This document shows positions 1 to 9,919 of a stretch of DNA of 64,000 nt, one piece after another. Under the pieces are notes generated by a model. That model made no database searches. It was not told the DNA's origin and was given only the letters and a program-made list of their open reading frames with translations. The DNA is taken from positions 111,630,001 to 111,694,000 of the forward strand of contig CM032231.1 of assembly GCA_019009955.1 (NCBI GenBank), in the 5' to 3' direction. The DNA is from Riptortus pedestris. Taxonomy: Eukaryota; Arthropoda; Insecta; Hemiptera; Alydidae. How positions within the stretch are numbered: position 1 is the stretch's first letter; each line of letters starts with the position of its first letter. The position numbers were made by a program, and so were the translations under genes.

Positions 1-166
1 AAATCTAGAGTGGCGAGCTCGAATCCCGCCTGGACAGAGGAATTTATTTAGTGACGGAATTCATCAAATAATATCCTTAGTCCCACTCTGGCTATTAAAT
101 GGTGGTAACCAGTAGATCCCAATTAGCCTTAGTTGCAAAAAGTGAACGTTAATAAATAATTTAAAT
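1..166 (+). mobile_element. tRNA-derived SINE, cut by window start
   Basis: The 3' portion of the window's SINE family. It starts just before the tRNA-like B-box region (GAATCCCGCC), continues through the body (TTTATTTAGTGACGGAATT, then a GTGGTAACC block) and ends in the family tail TTGCAAAAAGTGAACG plus TTAATAAATAA. The tRNA-like head with the A box would lie upstream of the window. Clear homology to copies at 18285, 38688, 38953 and 41637. Confidence 0.75.
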
Positions 167-629
167 TTTAAACGTGTAATGTTTTAAGCCGTTATATTTT
201 TTTTAAAAAAAAAGCATAGTTGTTACAGTCATTCAGCCAATTGCTGAAACGTTTTTGATAAACAGCAATTCATATATAAAATTCCGACGTGTTCCCTCCA
301 ACTCTTTTTCGAAATTCCTATTAACGAAAATTATAGAAGTGATGTTTGAAAGATTTCAGCTTTCGACTTCGTACAATATTGTAGTTGCGCTGTAGATAAT
401 CAAGAAATTATTGATTTTCAATTACATACCAACCTCATTGGTCCTTCCCATTCAAGAAAAAGATGAATATCTTGAAACGGTATTTTGTTTTTTTTAGCAA
501 TATCGCCCTTGGTGTGAAACGCCCAAAAATATAAATAAATAGTACGTCAAACCAGCACTTGGGAAACTTGCTTACTTTACGCGTCCCCACTTAAGGTATA
601 TTTAATATAATTAAAAATATATACAATCA
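167..629. other. AT-rich spacer, no gene seen
   Basis: No supportable coding region. A short stretch near 558-598 (ACTTGGGAAACTTGCTTACTT then ACGCGTCCCC) resembles a decayed Helentron 3' end (consensus GGGAAATCTGCTTAGTTTACGCAGCCCC), too degraded to call as a separate copy. Confidence 0.4.
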
Positions 630-1188
630 TCTTTATATATATATAATTCTAAGTGTACGTGTATATGTCACTGAACTTCTCATGTGACGCCCTGGATGGT
701 TTAGATCTACAAATCTGCCCGGCAGATGGAGCAGGAGTGGGGGTGTAAGGGAGGCCTAAAATTAAAAATAGCGATATATCGTTTCCTATTGGTTTTTCGG
801 CAAATATGCACAGGATAAAAGTTGTTTATTTTGTTATTTAGAGTAACATTTGTTATATTCACTTTTGTCGTATAACAAAGTATAAACGAGGTATACACTA
901 AAAAATTGAAGTGCGAGCCAACAATTTTATTAGGCACTAACGATTGAACCGAACTTAACAAAACTCTATATGCAAATTAGCATTAATTCTTCCATGATTA
1001 TAAGCTATATTAATTTTTTTGGGTTCAAACGGAAGTGGGGCTTATAAGGGAGGCCTGAATGAATGGAAGACCTGAATTGTTGTTTTTTATGTTATTAAAA
1101 TTAATTTTGTTTTAAACATAATATTATTAAATTTAATACCCTAATCGCTTGAAATATAACACAGGACAACGTCTGTCGGGTCCGCTAG
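630..1188 (+). mobile_element. Non-autonomous canonical Helitron (TC...CTAG)
   Basis: Seen: it begins TCTTTATATATATATA at 630 and ends GGGTCCGCTAG at 1188, immediately preceded by A (629) and followed by T (1189), the A|T insertion site with no target duplication. A short stem-capable stretch (GACAACGTCTGTC) lies about 10 nt before the CTAG end. The 5' part also has the ACTGAACTTCTC-type segment typical of arthropod Helitrons. At 559 bp, with no Rep/helicase coding, it is non-autonomous. It is unrelated in sequence to the abundant Helentron-like family elsewhere in the window. Confidence 0.78.
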
Positions 1189-2529
1189 TAGATTATATAT
1201 TTTAAGATTCTCAAGTAAATGTTAAAATGTTGCTTTATATCGGTTTCGATAAAAATCAATCAATCAATTTAACCGAAAGTCTGCAAAGATTTCTTTACCC
1301 CACCCCCTAGTCCCATGCGACCTGTAGGTATATATATTGTAATATATTAAGATATGATACAAGTGATATTTACAATCCTCTATTAATATTTACTTTAACA
1401 TACTCGGGTGTATATTTTCATTTGAATGGACAATAAATTTATGATTTTATGATGATTGCGTTACATATTTTTTTTTTTTTGTTTTTACCTCACACGTGCA
1501 ATATCGCCTGAGCCGCAAAGTTCCTCAATGAAATAATAATAGTCTATGATTTTATATTAGAAGCTCTTGCCACAATTCCGCTCTTCATTGTAGTATAAAA
1601 AAGTGCATCACTGCATTGCAAACAAAGCGGATTTTTCATGTGCTGAATTGATGTACAAATTTCATATGTCCCATTTCTTTCTTAATATGATTCCCGTGTA
1701 AGGAAGACTAAAAATTTCTGATATGCGTGAGAAGTTTTCGGATTGTACCGCATTAAATTAAAATTGCAAAAGAAGTAGTGGAGGTTTTCCGAAGAGTTCT
1801 GATGAACTACGACATACAAATAACTCTGTTAATATTTGAGTTAGGGGAACGCGTACAGACCAACAATTGGTCATTAGTTTGCTAAGAATATTTGTCTTGC
1901 AATACTGCTATATATGATTCATAATAACAAAGATATTTACTATTTTATATTTTTCTCTAAGGTTATACTCGTATCAGCCATTAACTATTTTGATTATCTC
2001 TTTTACATGAATCATTTCTATAACGAGTCTGGCCGAAAGAAGAAACTATTAAAAGTCATACATGAAACAGGATGAATCCAAAACATTTTATGAACTGACA
2101 CCAATTTTTCGATTTCCAGAATGAATTAACTTGAGCTAGCAGTTGTGAATGAGTTTCCTGAGTTACATTTGAATAGTGTGTATGTTGTGGCAAGCTGTTA
2201 TTGCAGTGATCAATCTCTGTCGCTTTGACACAAACAGAGCAGCTGGTCCTCTTATAGCTGTGGGAAGATATCTCTTCTAGTGGAACACAACTGGAAGAAA
2301 TTTAGGGTCATAAAAAGAAAACAGTTTATAAAATAAAATAACGATTTAGATTTATATTACCAAAACTACTTTTTTGTATTATTTTATGGTATACGCATTG
2401 AACAGTGAACTTCTCACGGTCTTTGCCCCTTAGAATGAAATGTGAAATTCTCAACCCATGCTTAAGTTCTTTGATTACTTTTTCTAGAAAACGAGAGAGA
2501 TCTAAGAACTAAATCAAAGAAGTTTTTAG
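1189..2529. other. AT-rich unique sequence, no gene seen
   Basis: About 1.3 kb with frequent stops in all frames, short homopolymer runs and no recognisable repeat, RNA gene or protein motif. Nothing beyond AT-rich spacer can be supported. Confidence 0.4.
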
Positions 2530-2607
2530 AATAACTCGATTTTTGAAAATGTTCCTCAAATGTCCATCGATCTTACCAAGACGATGACGAAAGTGACGTT
2601 CATTAAA

Positions 2608-2672
<65 letters not shown>

Positions 2673-2925
2673 TTTATATGTACATATCGCTCTAGTGGTC
2701 GGAATTCATGTTTGATCGTTACCAAAACCATGTAAATAGAATGGTCAAGTTCGCTAATTTCAAAAATTGGACCAGTGGGAGAAGGGGCTTAAAGGGTAGC
2801 AATTTCGACAATTTGAAATATATCCGTTATTAAAAGTCGGATCGAAATATTGTACTTTACTACAAATTAAATTACCTATATGTGTTGTTATATACATATT
2901 TTTCTCCATATTCAACCTCGTAACC
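2530..2925 (+). mobile_element. Helentron-like element, partial
   Basis: Contains the family's 5' segment (CAAATGTCCATCGATC), the internal (TA)n at about 2612-2660, the post-microsatellite block (CTCTAGTGGTCG, then GATCGTTACCAAA) and the GGACCAGTGGGAG region. Lacks the 5' AGCAGATTTCCC terminus and everything after the ATATACAT segment, including the 3' hairpin. Confidence 0.75.
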
Positions 2926-3179
2926 TTCTCCAGTACTTCTCTATGCGACCATAACTTTGAAATTTCCAACGTAATGCCCTACTATTTATGGCGGATTCTA
3001 GTAGAAAATCAAATTCTAAAACGAGTTTATACCAGTGAATTTTTCGATCTCACGCATACTTTAGCCGTAAAATGCACAAATCTTTATTTCAGAAACTGCA
3101 CATATTAAAAAATGATGCGACATAAAATTTTTAGTTAACAAGATTATCGTTGGAACAAGTCTACGGTAATAGGAATGGA

Positions 3180-3893
3180 TTCTGACACTAAAAAAACGAA
3201 ATTAACTCTTTACGAAAAATTAAATTCCAAAATAAAATCTTGTAAGGAAATACCATCTGTTCTGAGAATATTGCTTGCTACAAAAAATGTTCGCCCGAAA
3301 AGGCTAGTTAGCATACCGAAGTTAATTCCTGAACAATTATTCTACATGTTTTGTGTTTTACACTAAACGTCAAGAGAAGCATAAGGCTTTTATCGGTAGA
3401 TGCCGTCATGACGGGCTGGTCTTCGAGTACACTTGGCAATCTCTTCGGTGTGTTTGCACCATCCTCAAAACTATGGTTAATTTTACTGGCCAGTACCTTG
3501 AAATTTCCTATATATATGTAGTCATTTATACAACTACTGTTTGTTATCTTCAGTTTGGGGAAGTAGTTGGCCATTATAACTTATAACTTTCGTCAGCCTT
3601 GAGGATGGTCTTAAAATGTGTTCTCGACCATCAGACGGCATCTACCAAGAAAAGCATTATGCTTCTCATGATGTTTAGTGTAAAACACAAAACGTGTAGA
3701 ATAGTGTTTCAGGAACTTACTGTAAAGCACAAAAAACATGTAGAATACTTTTTCAGGAACTTACTTCGTAATGCTAAGAAGCCTTGTTGGACTAATATTT
3801 TTTGTAGCAAGCGATATTCTTCGAACAGAGTGGCAGTTGCTTACAGGATTTTCTTTTGGAATGTGATTTTTCGTAAAGAAAGTTCTGATTTTT
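3180..3893. repeat. Large imperfect inverted repeat (hairpin)
   Basis: Left arm about 3200-3480 and right arm about 3598-3893 are reverse complements over roughly 270 bp with substitutions and indels. Examples: CGAAAAATTAAATTCC (left) pairs with CGAAAAATCACATTCC read on the opposite strand (right); ATTCTACATGTTTTGTG pairs with ATTCTACACGTTTTGTG. The spacer is about 120 bp. The right arm carries an extra internal tandem copy of a roughly 40-bp segment (TTCCTGAA...TTCTACATG). No transposase or target duplication was identified. It could be a foldback element or a hairpin-RNA locus. Short ORFs here (63-101 codons) show no protein similarity I recognise. Confidence 0.75.
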
Positions 3894-3942
3894 TTTTAAT
3901 TTAATGCCCACTTTAAGTAAGTGAGACTAATTCTTCAGCGTT

Positions 3943-4012
3943 TAGCAGATTTCCCTTATATATACTTGTCTGCTACCGCTCTAGCGGTTGCAATTTTTGA
4001 TTGATCGTTATC
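3943..4012 (+). mobile_element. Helentron-like fragment with internal deletion
   Basis: Starts with the family 5' terminus TTAGCAGATTTCCCTTA, then jumps directly to the post-microsatellite block (GTCTGCTACCGCTCTAGCGG, then TTGATTGATCGTTA). The 5' arm and microsatellite are reduced to ATATATA. Confidence 0.7.
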
Positions 4013-4338
4013 CATCTACTGGCACGTATGGCAATAATTATTTGCGATTTAATGAATAATAAAATATCTTATTTGTATTAATCTGAATGTATTCATATAT
4101 TATTAATTCCTTCAGGGAAATCAGCTAAAATGTATGTACAGTTTTTTCTATGACATTATTTTCATCCGATGACTTTGAGTGGAGATATAGAATGCCTGTT
4201 TTATATGATTTGCTGGAACAAATATTTCAAAAAATTGAGGAAAAATCTCCACTTCAATTCATAATCACACATCGCAGATCATTTAAATCATTTTAAATGC
4301 TGTATAATGAGGTTAAGACTTACCTCAATTATGGGGAT

Positions 4339-4495
4339 GGTGTTAAGGCGTTAATTTAATGTACTTAGTAACCATGGAGATGTGAGTTCAATTCCTGTGG
4401 GGGCATCAATTTATTTTGTGACGTACTCCTTAGGCCCATACTTTCTAGAAAATGGTGGTAAACTGTACGAAATACCTCCCAATTATTTATTCATT
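4339..4495 (+). mobile_element. SINE copy, degenerate
   Basis: Matches the family through GTTAAGGCGTTAATTTAATG, a B-box-like GAGTTCAATTCC, TTTATTTTGTGACG, CCTTAGGCCCATACTTTCTAG and GGTGGTAAACTG, ending around TTATTTATTCATTTAGA. A separate SINE head piece (AGCGTTGACTTTAATCTCAC at 4580) lies just downstream, abutting the next Helentron copy. Confidence 0.6.
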
Positions 4496-4579
4496 TAGAT
4501 ATGTCGCAATTTAAGCGATCCACACTTTTTCTTATTATAAAACTGAAATAGTTTAGGTAAAGCCACCTTATAAAATCAT

Positions 4580-4605
4580 AAGCGTTGACTTTAATCTCAC
4601 ATGGT

Positions 4606-4608
<3 letters not shown>
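4580..4608 (+). mobile_element. SINE head fragment abutting a Helentron copy
   Basis: GCGTTGACTTTAATCTCACA then TGGTAGACT matches the SINE segment between A and B boxes (GCGTTGACCTTTATCTCACA in the 18 kb copy). It is cut directly by Helentron sequence at about 4609, consistent with an insertion or rearrangement breakpoint inside a SINE. Confidence 0.55.
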
Positions 4609-5287
<679 letters not shown>

Positions 5288-5309
5288 TAATTGTTGTTAT
5301 TTGCTCTTA

Positions 5310-5540
5310 TTTATCAGTGTCCACATTGTGCTACAGAGGCTAATTGGGAAAGATTATCTACATATAGGTTAACGCCCTTTTCTAGCCAGGGTGGGACTAA
5401 GGATTTTATTTGATGAGTAATAAATAAATTTCAATAAAATAAATTCCTATTACCCAGGGGAGAATGGAACACGCAACTCTAGGTTTACCACGTGAGATTA
5501 AGACCAATGCCTTAACTCACAGTCCTAACCTGAGCCTTAA
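5310..5540 (-). mobile_element. SINE copy, near full length
   Basis: On the minus strand it runs from the tRNA-like head (GGCTCAGGTTAGGACTGTGA and GTTAAGGCATTGGTC), through GGTAAACCTAGAG, to the body and the CCCTGGCTAGAAAAGGGCG block. The B-box region is decayed (TGTTCCATTCTCCCC). It lies immediately downstream of a Helentron 3' end. Confidence 0.75.
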
Positions 5541-5565
5541 ATGATTTTAGCAGATTTTTTTATAT

Positions 5566-5700
5566 GTTCTTGATAGTTTAATTGCAAGAGTCACCAATAA
5601 AAAGAGTTTTTTTTTTCCGCGTAAACTTTATTCATATTGCCCTACATGTTTCGTGGTTTAAATACCATCTCTTCAGAGGCCATCCTTTTCAAAAAATAAT
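5566..5700 (-). repeat. Dispersed repeat, possible Penelope-like 3' tail
   Basis: On the minus strand it reads GGCCTCTGAAGAGATGGTAT, then CACGAAACATGTAGGGC and a GGAAAAAAAA run. It is similar to 47275-47400 (CCCTGAAGAGGTGGAATAT, CATGAAACATGTTGGCC). A 'CTGAAGA...GAAAC.TGT.GG' motif resembles tails of Penelope-like and some LINE elements; that assignment is inference. Confidence 0.4.
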
Positions 5701-6368
5701 AACATTAGTTTAAAAAAAAACCCCAATGATAATTATTTTCTGGATATTGCTTTAATAAGTGCATACTTACTTGATACATTTATTAAAAGTAATCACAGAT
5801 TGCTACTTGCATTTCTAAATGATTTTGTATTCATCATTTTCGATATCCTTAAAAAAAAAAATAGGATTTGACTATACCTTTTGTAACTTATCAAAAACGA
5901 ATCGTTTCCCGAGGGGATTTGAGTGCTTGGGTAGTGGCCTACTTAGTTTCTTTGTGCCTTTTGTATTTTTATTACTGACATATTGAATTGCCCTATTGTA
6001 TGAAATTAGGGCTGGGTACAAGAGTTATTTTAATGTTGTCGGTTATGGAGCTAGCCGAGGGAGGGGGGTGGTGTACCAGCGCTATGGCGGCGAGAACAAA
6101 GGGCGGGTCCCCAATGCCACGCTTAGTTGGCGATATTGTTACCATGACAACCTGGTCCGGCTGAATACGCCACTGATTAGTAGCACAATCAGACAATTAA
6201 GGTTCTCATGGAGTCAGCCTCATGGATAGCACCGACACCGTGCTATAGGCGGCAAGCTGTCTGCCCCTCTTCCTTATCCAATATCTCATATTTATTTATT
6301 TTTATTTTTTTTAATTTGGTTCTACCACTTTCTCCATTTCTTTATCTTTCTGACGTACTTACTCTTTC
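5701..6368. other. Unique spacer; GC-richer island at 5990-6250
   Basis: 5701-5990 is AT-rich with no feature. From about 6000 the sequence becomes GC-richer and non-repetitive (GGCTGGGTACAAGAG, GCCGAGGGAGGGGGG, TATGGCGGCGAGAAC). Overlapping reading frames of 67-77 codons on both strands show no recognisable protein. An RFX X-box-like site lies at 6138. It could be a conserved regulatory element; comparative data are needed to tell. Confidence 0.35.
6138..6151 (+). promoter_or_regulatory. RFX X-box-like site
   Basis: GTTACCATGACAAC is a near-perfect 14-bp X-box (consensus GTTNCCATGGNAAC type): two half sites GTTACC and GACAAC (reverse complement GTTGTC) around AT. RFX factors bind such sites in ciliary and neuronal gene promoters. 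It lies inside a GC-richer unique island. No adjacent exon is recognised, so target gene and activity are unknown; chance occurrence is possible. Confidence 0.45.
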
Positions 6369-6968
6369 CAGTGATGGATTTACGCCTAGGCCCGTGAGGC
6401 CTGGGCCTAGGACGGCATAATTTGAAGGGCGGCAAAAGTTTTGAAATGCCAAAATTTAAGAGGCAAAAAAAAAATAAAGACAATCATTTTCAAAAATTGG
6501 TTAAGATTAGTTCTTATAAAAAATGTTCTATAGAATATATTATAATTCATTAATTTACTTCTCAATCTGTATGGGTAAGATGGTAATTTTTTAATAGATT
6601 AATTATAGTCTTTGTCGAGTAAAGTTCTTTACTTTCTGTTCCTTTAGTGAGATTAACCTCACGTGTATAACGTACGTGTATGACGATATAATCGGCGTTT
6701 TTGCGCGAACCAAAGCCAGGAAAAAAAAATTTTCAAATTGATTCATATTAAAAAAAATATTTATTATTTATCTGTCTGAAGTTTATAACTTATTTATCTG
6801 TAATGTTTATTGGTTATATTTAAAAAAATATGTTTCAATAAATAAAGTGATTTTAAAATAAAAATATTGGATCAAAATTAATGAAATTCATTTAAATGAA
6901 CTTTATTATCAAAAAGGGCGGCGCATCGAACGGGGCCTAAGGCGGCAGCAAGCCTAAATCCTAGCCTG
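6369..6968. mobile_element. Non-autonomous hAT element (MITE), 600 bp
   Basis: Left end CAGTGATGGATTTACGCC; right end reads CAGGCTAGGATTTAGGC on the opposite strand, giving imperfect terminal inverted repeats beginning CAG. Flanked by 8-bp direct repeats ACTCTTTC (6361-6368) and CCTCTTTC (6969-6976), one mismatch. An 8-bp duplication with CAG ends is characteristic of hAT. The subterminal regions are GC-rich and self-complementary (CCTAGGCCCGTGAGGCC, GGGCGGC, GGGGCCTAAGGCGGC); the middle is AT-rich with no transposase, so it depends on an autonomous hAT elsewhere. Confidence 0.85.
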
Positions 6969-7039
6969 CCTCTTTCTCTACCGAGTCCCGAAGAAGTTTC
7001 TTTCTCTACATCAGTTACGAAGTACCCCTTCAAAGCAAA

Positions 7040-7474
7040 AGTCCGTCATGCAGAGGATGCATAAACTAAGCAGATTTCCTTCGTAAAGTTATACAATACA
7101 GAAATTTTCATACGAGTGCCGAACAGTTACGGAAACGGCCAAACTAGCTTTTGGTGGGGAAACTCACTCGTCCGTTATCCGCCCACATTAAAATAAAATG
7201 CAAATACCTCGGATAATATTCAAGATAGAGGATAAATGTATATAACATTATTTATAGTAAATTTAATTTGCAATAAGATTGATTCTATACAATTGTTCAA
7301 TCCGACGAATAGTAACGGAGATATTTCGAATTTTCGAAAATCCCCCTCTAAACCCCCCCTCCCACTGGTCCGATTTCAGCCATTAACGAACTTGATCTGT
7401 CTTTTTACATAAAACGTTTAAATATCGAGTTTGGTTACGATCAAACAAAAATTGCGACCGCTAGAGCGTTAACA

Positions 7475-7519
<45 letters not shown>

Positions 7520-7632
7520 TAACGGACCTCATTTTCGTCATCTCCTAGGTAGGATCGATGGACATTTGAAGAAATATTTTGAAAACCGCGTCATAAGTAC
7601 GACGATAATAGCTGATTTTCCTTATGGGGAAT
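7040..7632 (-). mobile_element. Helentron-like element, type A
   Basis: Near full length. The left side is the 3' terminus with a damaged hairpin (GTCCGTCATGCAGAGGATGC), GCAGATTTCC, the type-A block (CGAACAGTTACGGAAACGG, GGGGAAACTCACTCG), ATATTTCGAATTTTCG, CCACTGGTCCGATTTCAGCC, CGACCGCTAGAGCGTTAACA and (TA)n at about 7480-7514. It ends in ATAGCTGATTTTCCTTATGG, a decayed 5' palindrome. Confidence 0.85.
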
Positions 7633-8499
7633 ATTTGAGTTACGTAAATATGCACAGAACAATAATTGTAAAGCATCAATATTTTAACAAGATCGGTTCT
7701 ATAACATTTTACTATCCAACTTATAATAAGGAAGCTAATTCGATTTTTTTTTTGTATTTAGAAGGATTTCTTCACGTGCTGTGAAAAACTATGAATTAGC
7801 CTTTTGAAACAATTATGACATACATATTTATGTATCTATTATTATTGAAAGAAAGTCAAACAGTCATATATGGTGGAGTAACATGCGAGGTTATTGACAG
7901 CCGACATTTTTCCTTGTACACGATAACGACTAAACAAACTGTCACTCTACTTAAATGTCACACATTGTCCTTGGACCAACCTTGATCGTTTACTTTCTGC
8001 AAGCCCCAAGGCTGATTGTATCCATGTAAATACGCTCAATTTGCATCATTCTAAAAAGAGTATCGTCGAGATGAAGAGACTGATTGCGCGAGAAGTATTG
8101 AATAACAGCCAGGCATTAAAAACTAATAAGTCTACTTGTATGTTAAGTTTTGTGGATTGTTTTAGTTATTTTTCATTGATTACCCTGTTTTATATATTCA
8201 ATATGAATGAGTATTAAAGTGTTAACACACAGTTAATGATGATTAGAAAGGCAAGATATATTTTTCAATATAAGAGGGTAGTATCAGAAGAAGAATTTCA
8301 TATTTATATATATTTTTGGGTAATAAAAATAAAAACATTTGACTTAATAGTCCAAGAAGAGCCTAGGCCTGCCATACGACATCGGTGAGATGTTCTATGG
8401 CCAATTTGGAACATTCTCTGTCATAAAGTGGTGGCATTACGTATCACTGATAGTTTCATATTTATTTAAGAACCTATTCAATTTCCACACAGGTGCTGA
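7633..8499. other. AT-rich spacer, no gene seen
   Basis: No recognisable element. A 72-codon reading frame at 7566-7784 begins inside the Helentron 5' region and has no similarity I recognise. Mostly unique sequence, slightly GC-richer around 7900-8110. Confidence 0.35.
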
Positions 8500-8559
8500 G
8501 GGTGCCTAAAAGTGTCCATCTATCCTACCTACCAAATGGCGGAAATGATGTCTGTTCAA

Positions 8560-8616
<57 letters not shown>
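8500..8616 (+). mobile_element. Helentron-like 5' fragment plus (TA)n
   Basis: AAGTGTCCATCTATCCTACC and AATGATGTCTGTTCAAAATA match the segment just upstream of the family microsatellite; (TA)n follows to about 8613. No downstream family sequence remains. Confidence 0.6.
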
Positions 8617-8617
<1 letters not shown>

Positions 8618-8629
8618 GTGCTGATGTTT

Positions 8630-8770
8630 TCGACCAGGTTGTATTTATATATGGTGTGTTATTCTTTTCGGAGTTTTGGTCAATGTTGGTGAAATAAATC
8701 TTAGTTTATGCCGATATTTCGAGAATCTTTATTTTCTCTTCTTCAGGGCTGTAAAATTACATGTAATACT
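8630..8770 (-). repeat. Dispersed repeat, possible Penelope-like tail
   Basis: Minus strand reads ACAGCCCTGAAGAAGAGAAA, AGATTCTCGAAATATCGGC and GATTTATTTCACC. The CCTGAAGA...TCGAAATATCGGC arrangement is a widespread tail motif of Penelope-like and some non-LTR elements; the family is not certain. Confidence 0.35.
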
Positions 8771-9350
8771 TTATAATATTGCACATTGTTATTACACATT
8801 ATTGTAAAAGGGTGTTTTTTTCTTATTATTACTTACCAAAAATAAATATACCTATAAACCATTATACATTGTTATTGCACTATGACTATGGTTATAGTAA
8901 CCTTCCTTGTTTTGTTTACATAGCAGGGTCACAGCCTTTTGTATGTTTTGTATATTTATAGTATGGTGTCTTTGTTTGTTAAACTATATTATAATTGTTG
9001 TACTGTAGTTGTTATATTATTTTACAATAGTTATTGCTATGTACTATTACAATTATTGCTATGTTTTATTAAATCTATGTTATTGCCACTTACCACTATG
9101 TTATTGCAACTTATATTATTTTACAATAGTTATTGCTATGTACTATTACAATCATTGTCATGTTATTTTAAATTATAATTATTGTTGTGTTATGTTAAAG
9201 TTATTCCTATGTTGTATCTATGTTGCTATTTTTATTTTTATATTTATTATGTTATAACAACCATTCCTGTGTCTTACTACAATCTTTGTTATGCCTATAT
9301 TAAAGCTATTCTTATGTTGCAGTATTATTATTATTATTCTATTATGTTAC
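8771..9350. repeat. Degenerate tandem repeat (TTATTGCTATG-like)
   Basis: Irregular iterations of motifs such as TTATTGCTATGTACTATTAC, TATGTTATTGCCACTTACC and ATTATTGTTGTGTTATG, roughly 25-40 bp apart. The resulting Tyr/Cys-rich reading frames (79-95 codons) in several frames are repeat artefacts. The 3' portion is duplicated at 11323-11610. Confidence 0.6.
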
Positions 9351-9351
9351 A

Positions 9352-9405
<54 letters not shown>

Positions 9406-9790
9406 CTGTTACCGCCCTAGTAGTTTTTTCTTATCGTTACCAAATTTGGTATATAATCGTTTTATGTAAAAAGGAAGATCAAGTTCGTTAACGGCTGAAA
9501 TCGGACAAGGAGGTGGGAGTTATCGAAAATTCATAAAATCTCCGTTATTATGCGTCGGACAAAAATATTTATAAAACCAATCGTATTGCGAATAATTTAA
9601 TTTTTTATAAATGTTTTTTCACTATCTTGATTGATTTTTCGACCTTTAGTAAACCCTCACTCCTACTCACGTCGTATAAACAATAAGCTTTTATATTAAA
9701 ACATATAGTTCTTATTGAACTTTTACGTTTTGAGATAAATGCAAATACGTAAGGACGTGGAAAATCTGCTTAGTTGACGGACTTTTATAA
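9352..9790 (+). mobile_element. Helentron-like element, type C, 5' truncated
   Basis: Begins with (TA)n, then TTCTGTTACCGCCCTAGTAG, CGTTACCAAATTTGG, AAGATCAAGTTCGTTAACGG and CGGACAAGGAGGTGGG, the type-C block (CCCTCACTCCTACTCACG, AACAATAAGCTTTTATA) and the terminus GGAAAATCTGCTTAGTTGAC followed by GGACTTTT. The terminal hairpin has been deleted between TTAGTT and GACGGAC. Positions up to 9681 were copied into the minisatellite at 11323-11925. Confidence 0.75.
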
Positions 9791-9919
9791 TGTTTCGCTT
9801 CTTTCACCGTTCATCTTGTATGACTGAACGCATAATGATAATTCATATATAGTTGAGAGTTATTGTCCATCATAAGTCAGGCATTACCCTATTCCATCAC
9901 CATCAACTATGGAAGATTA

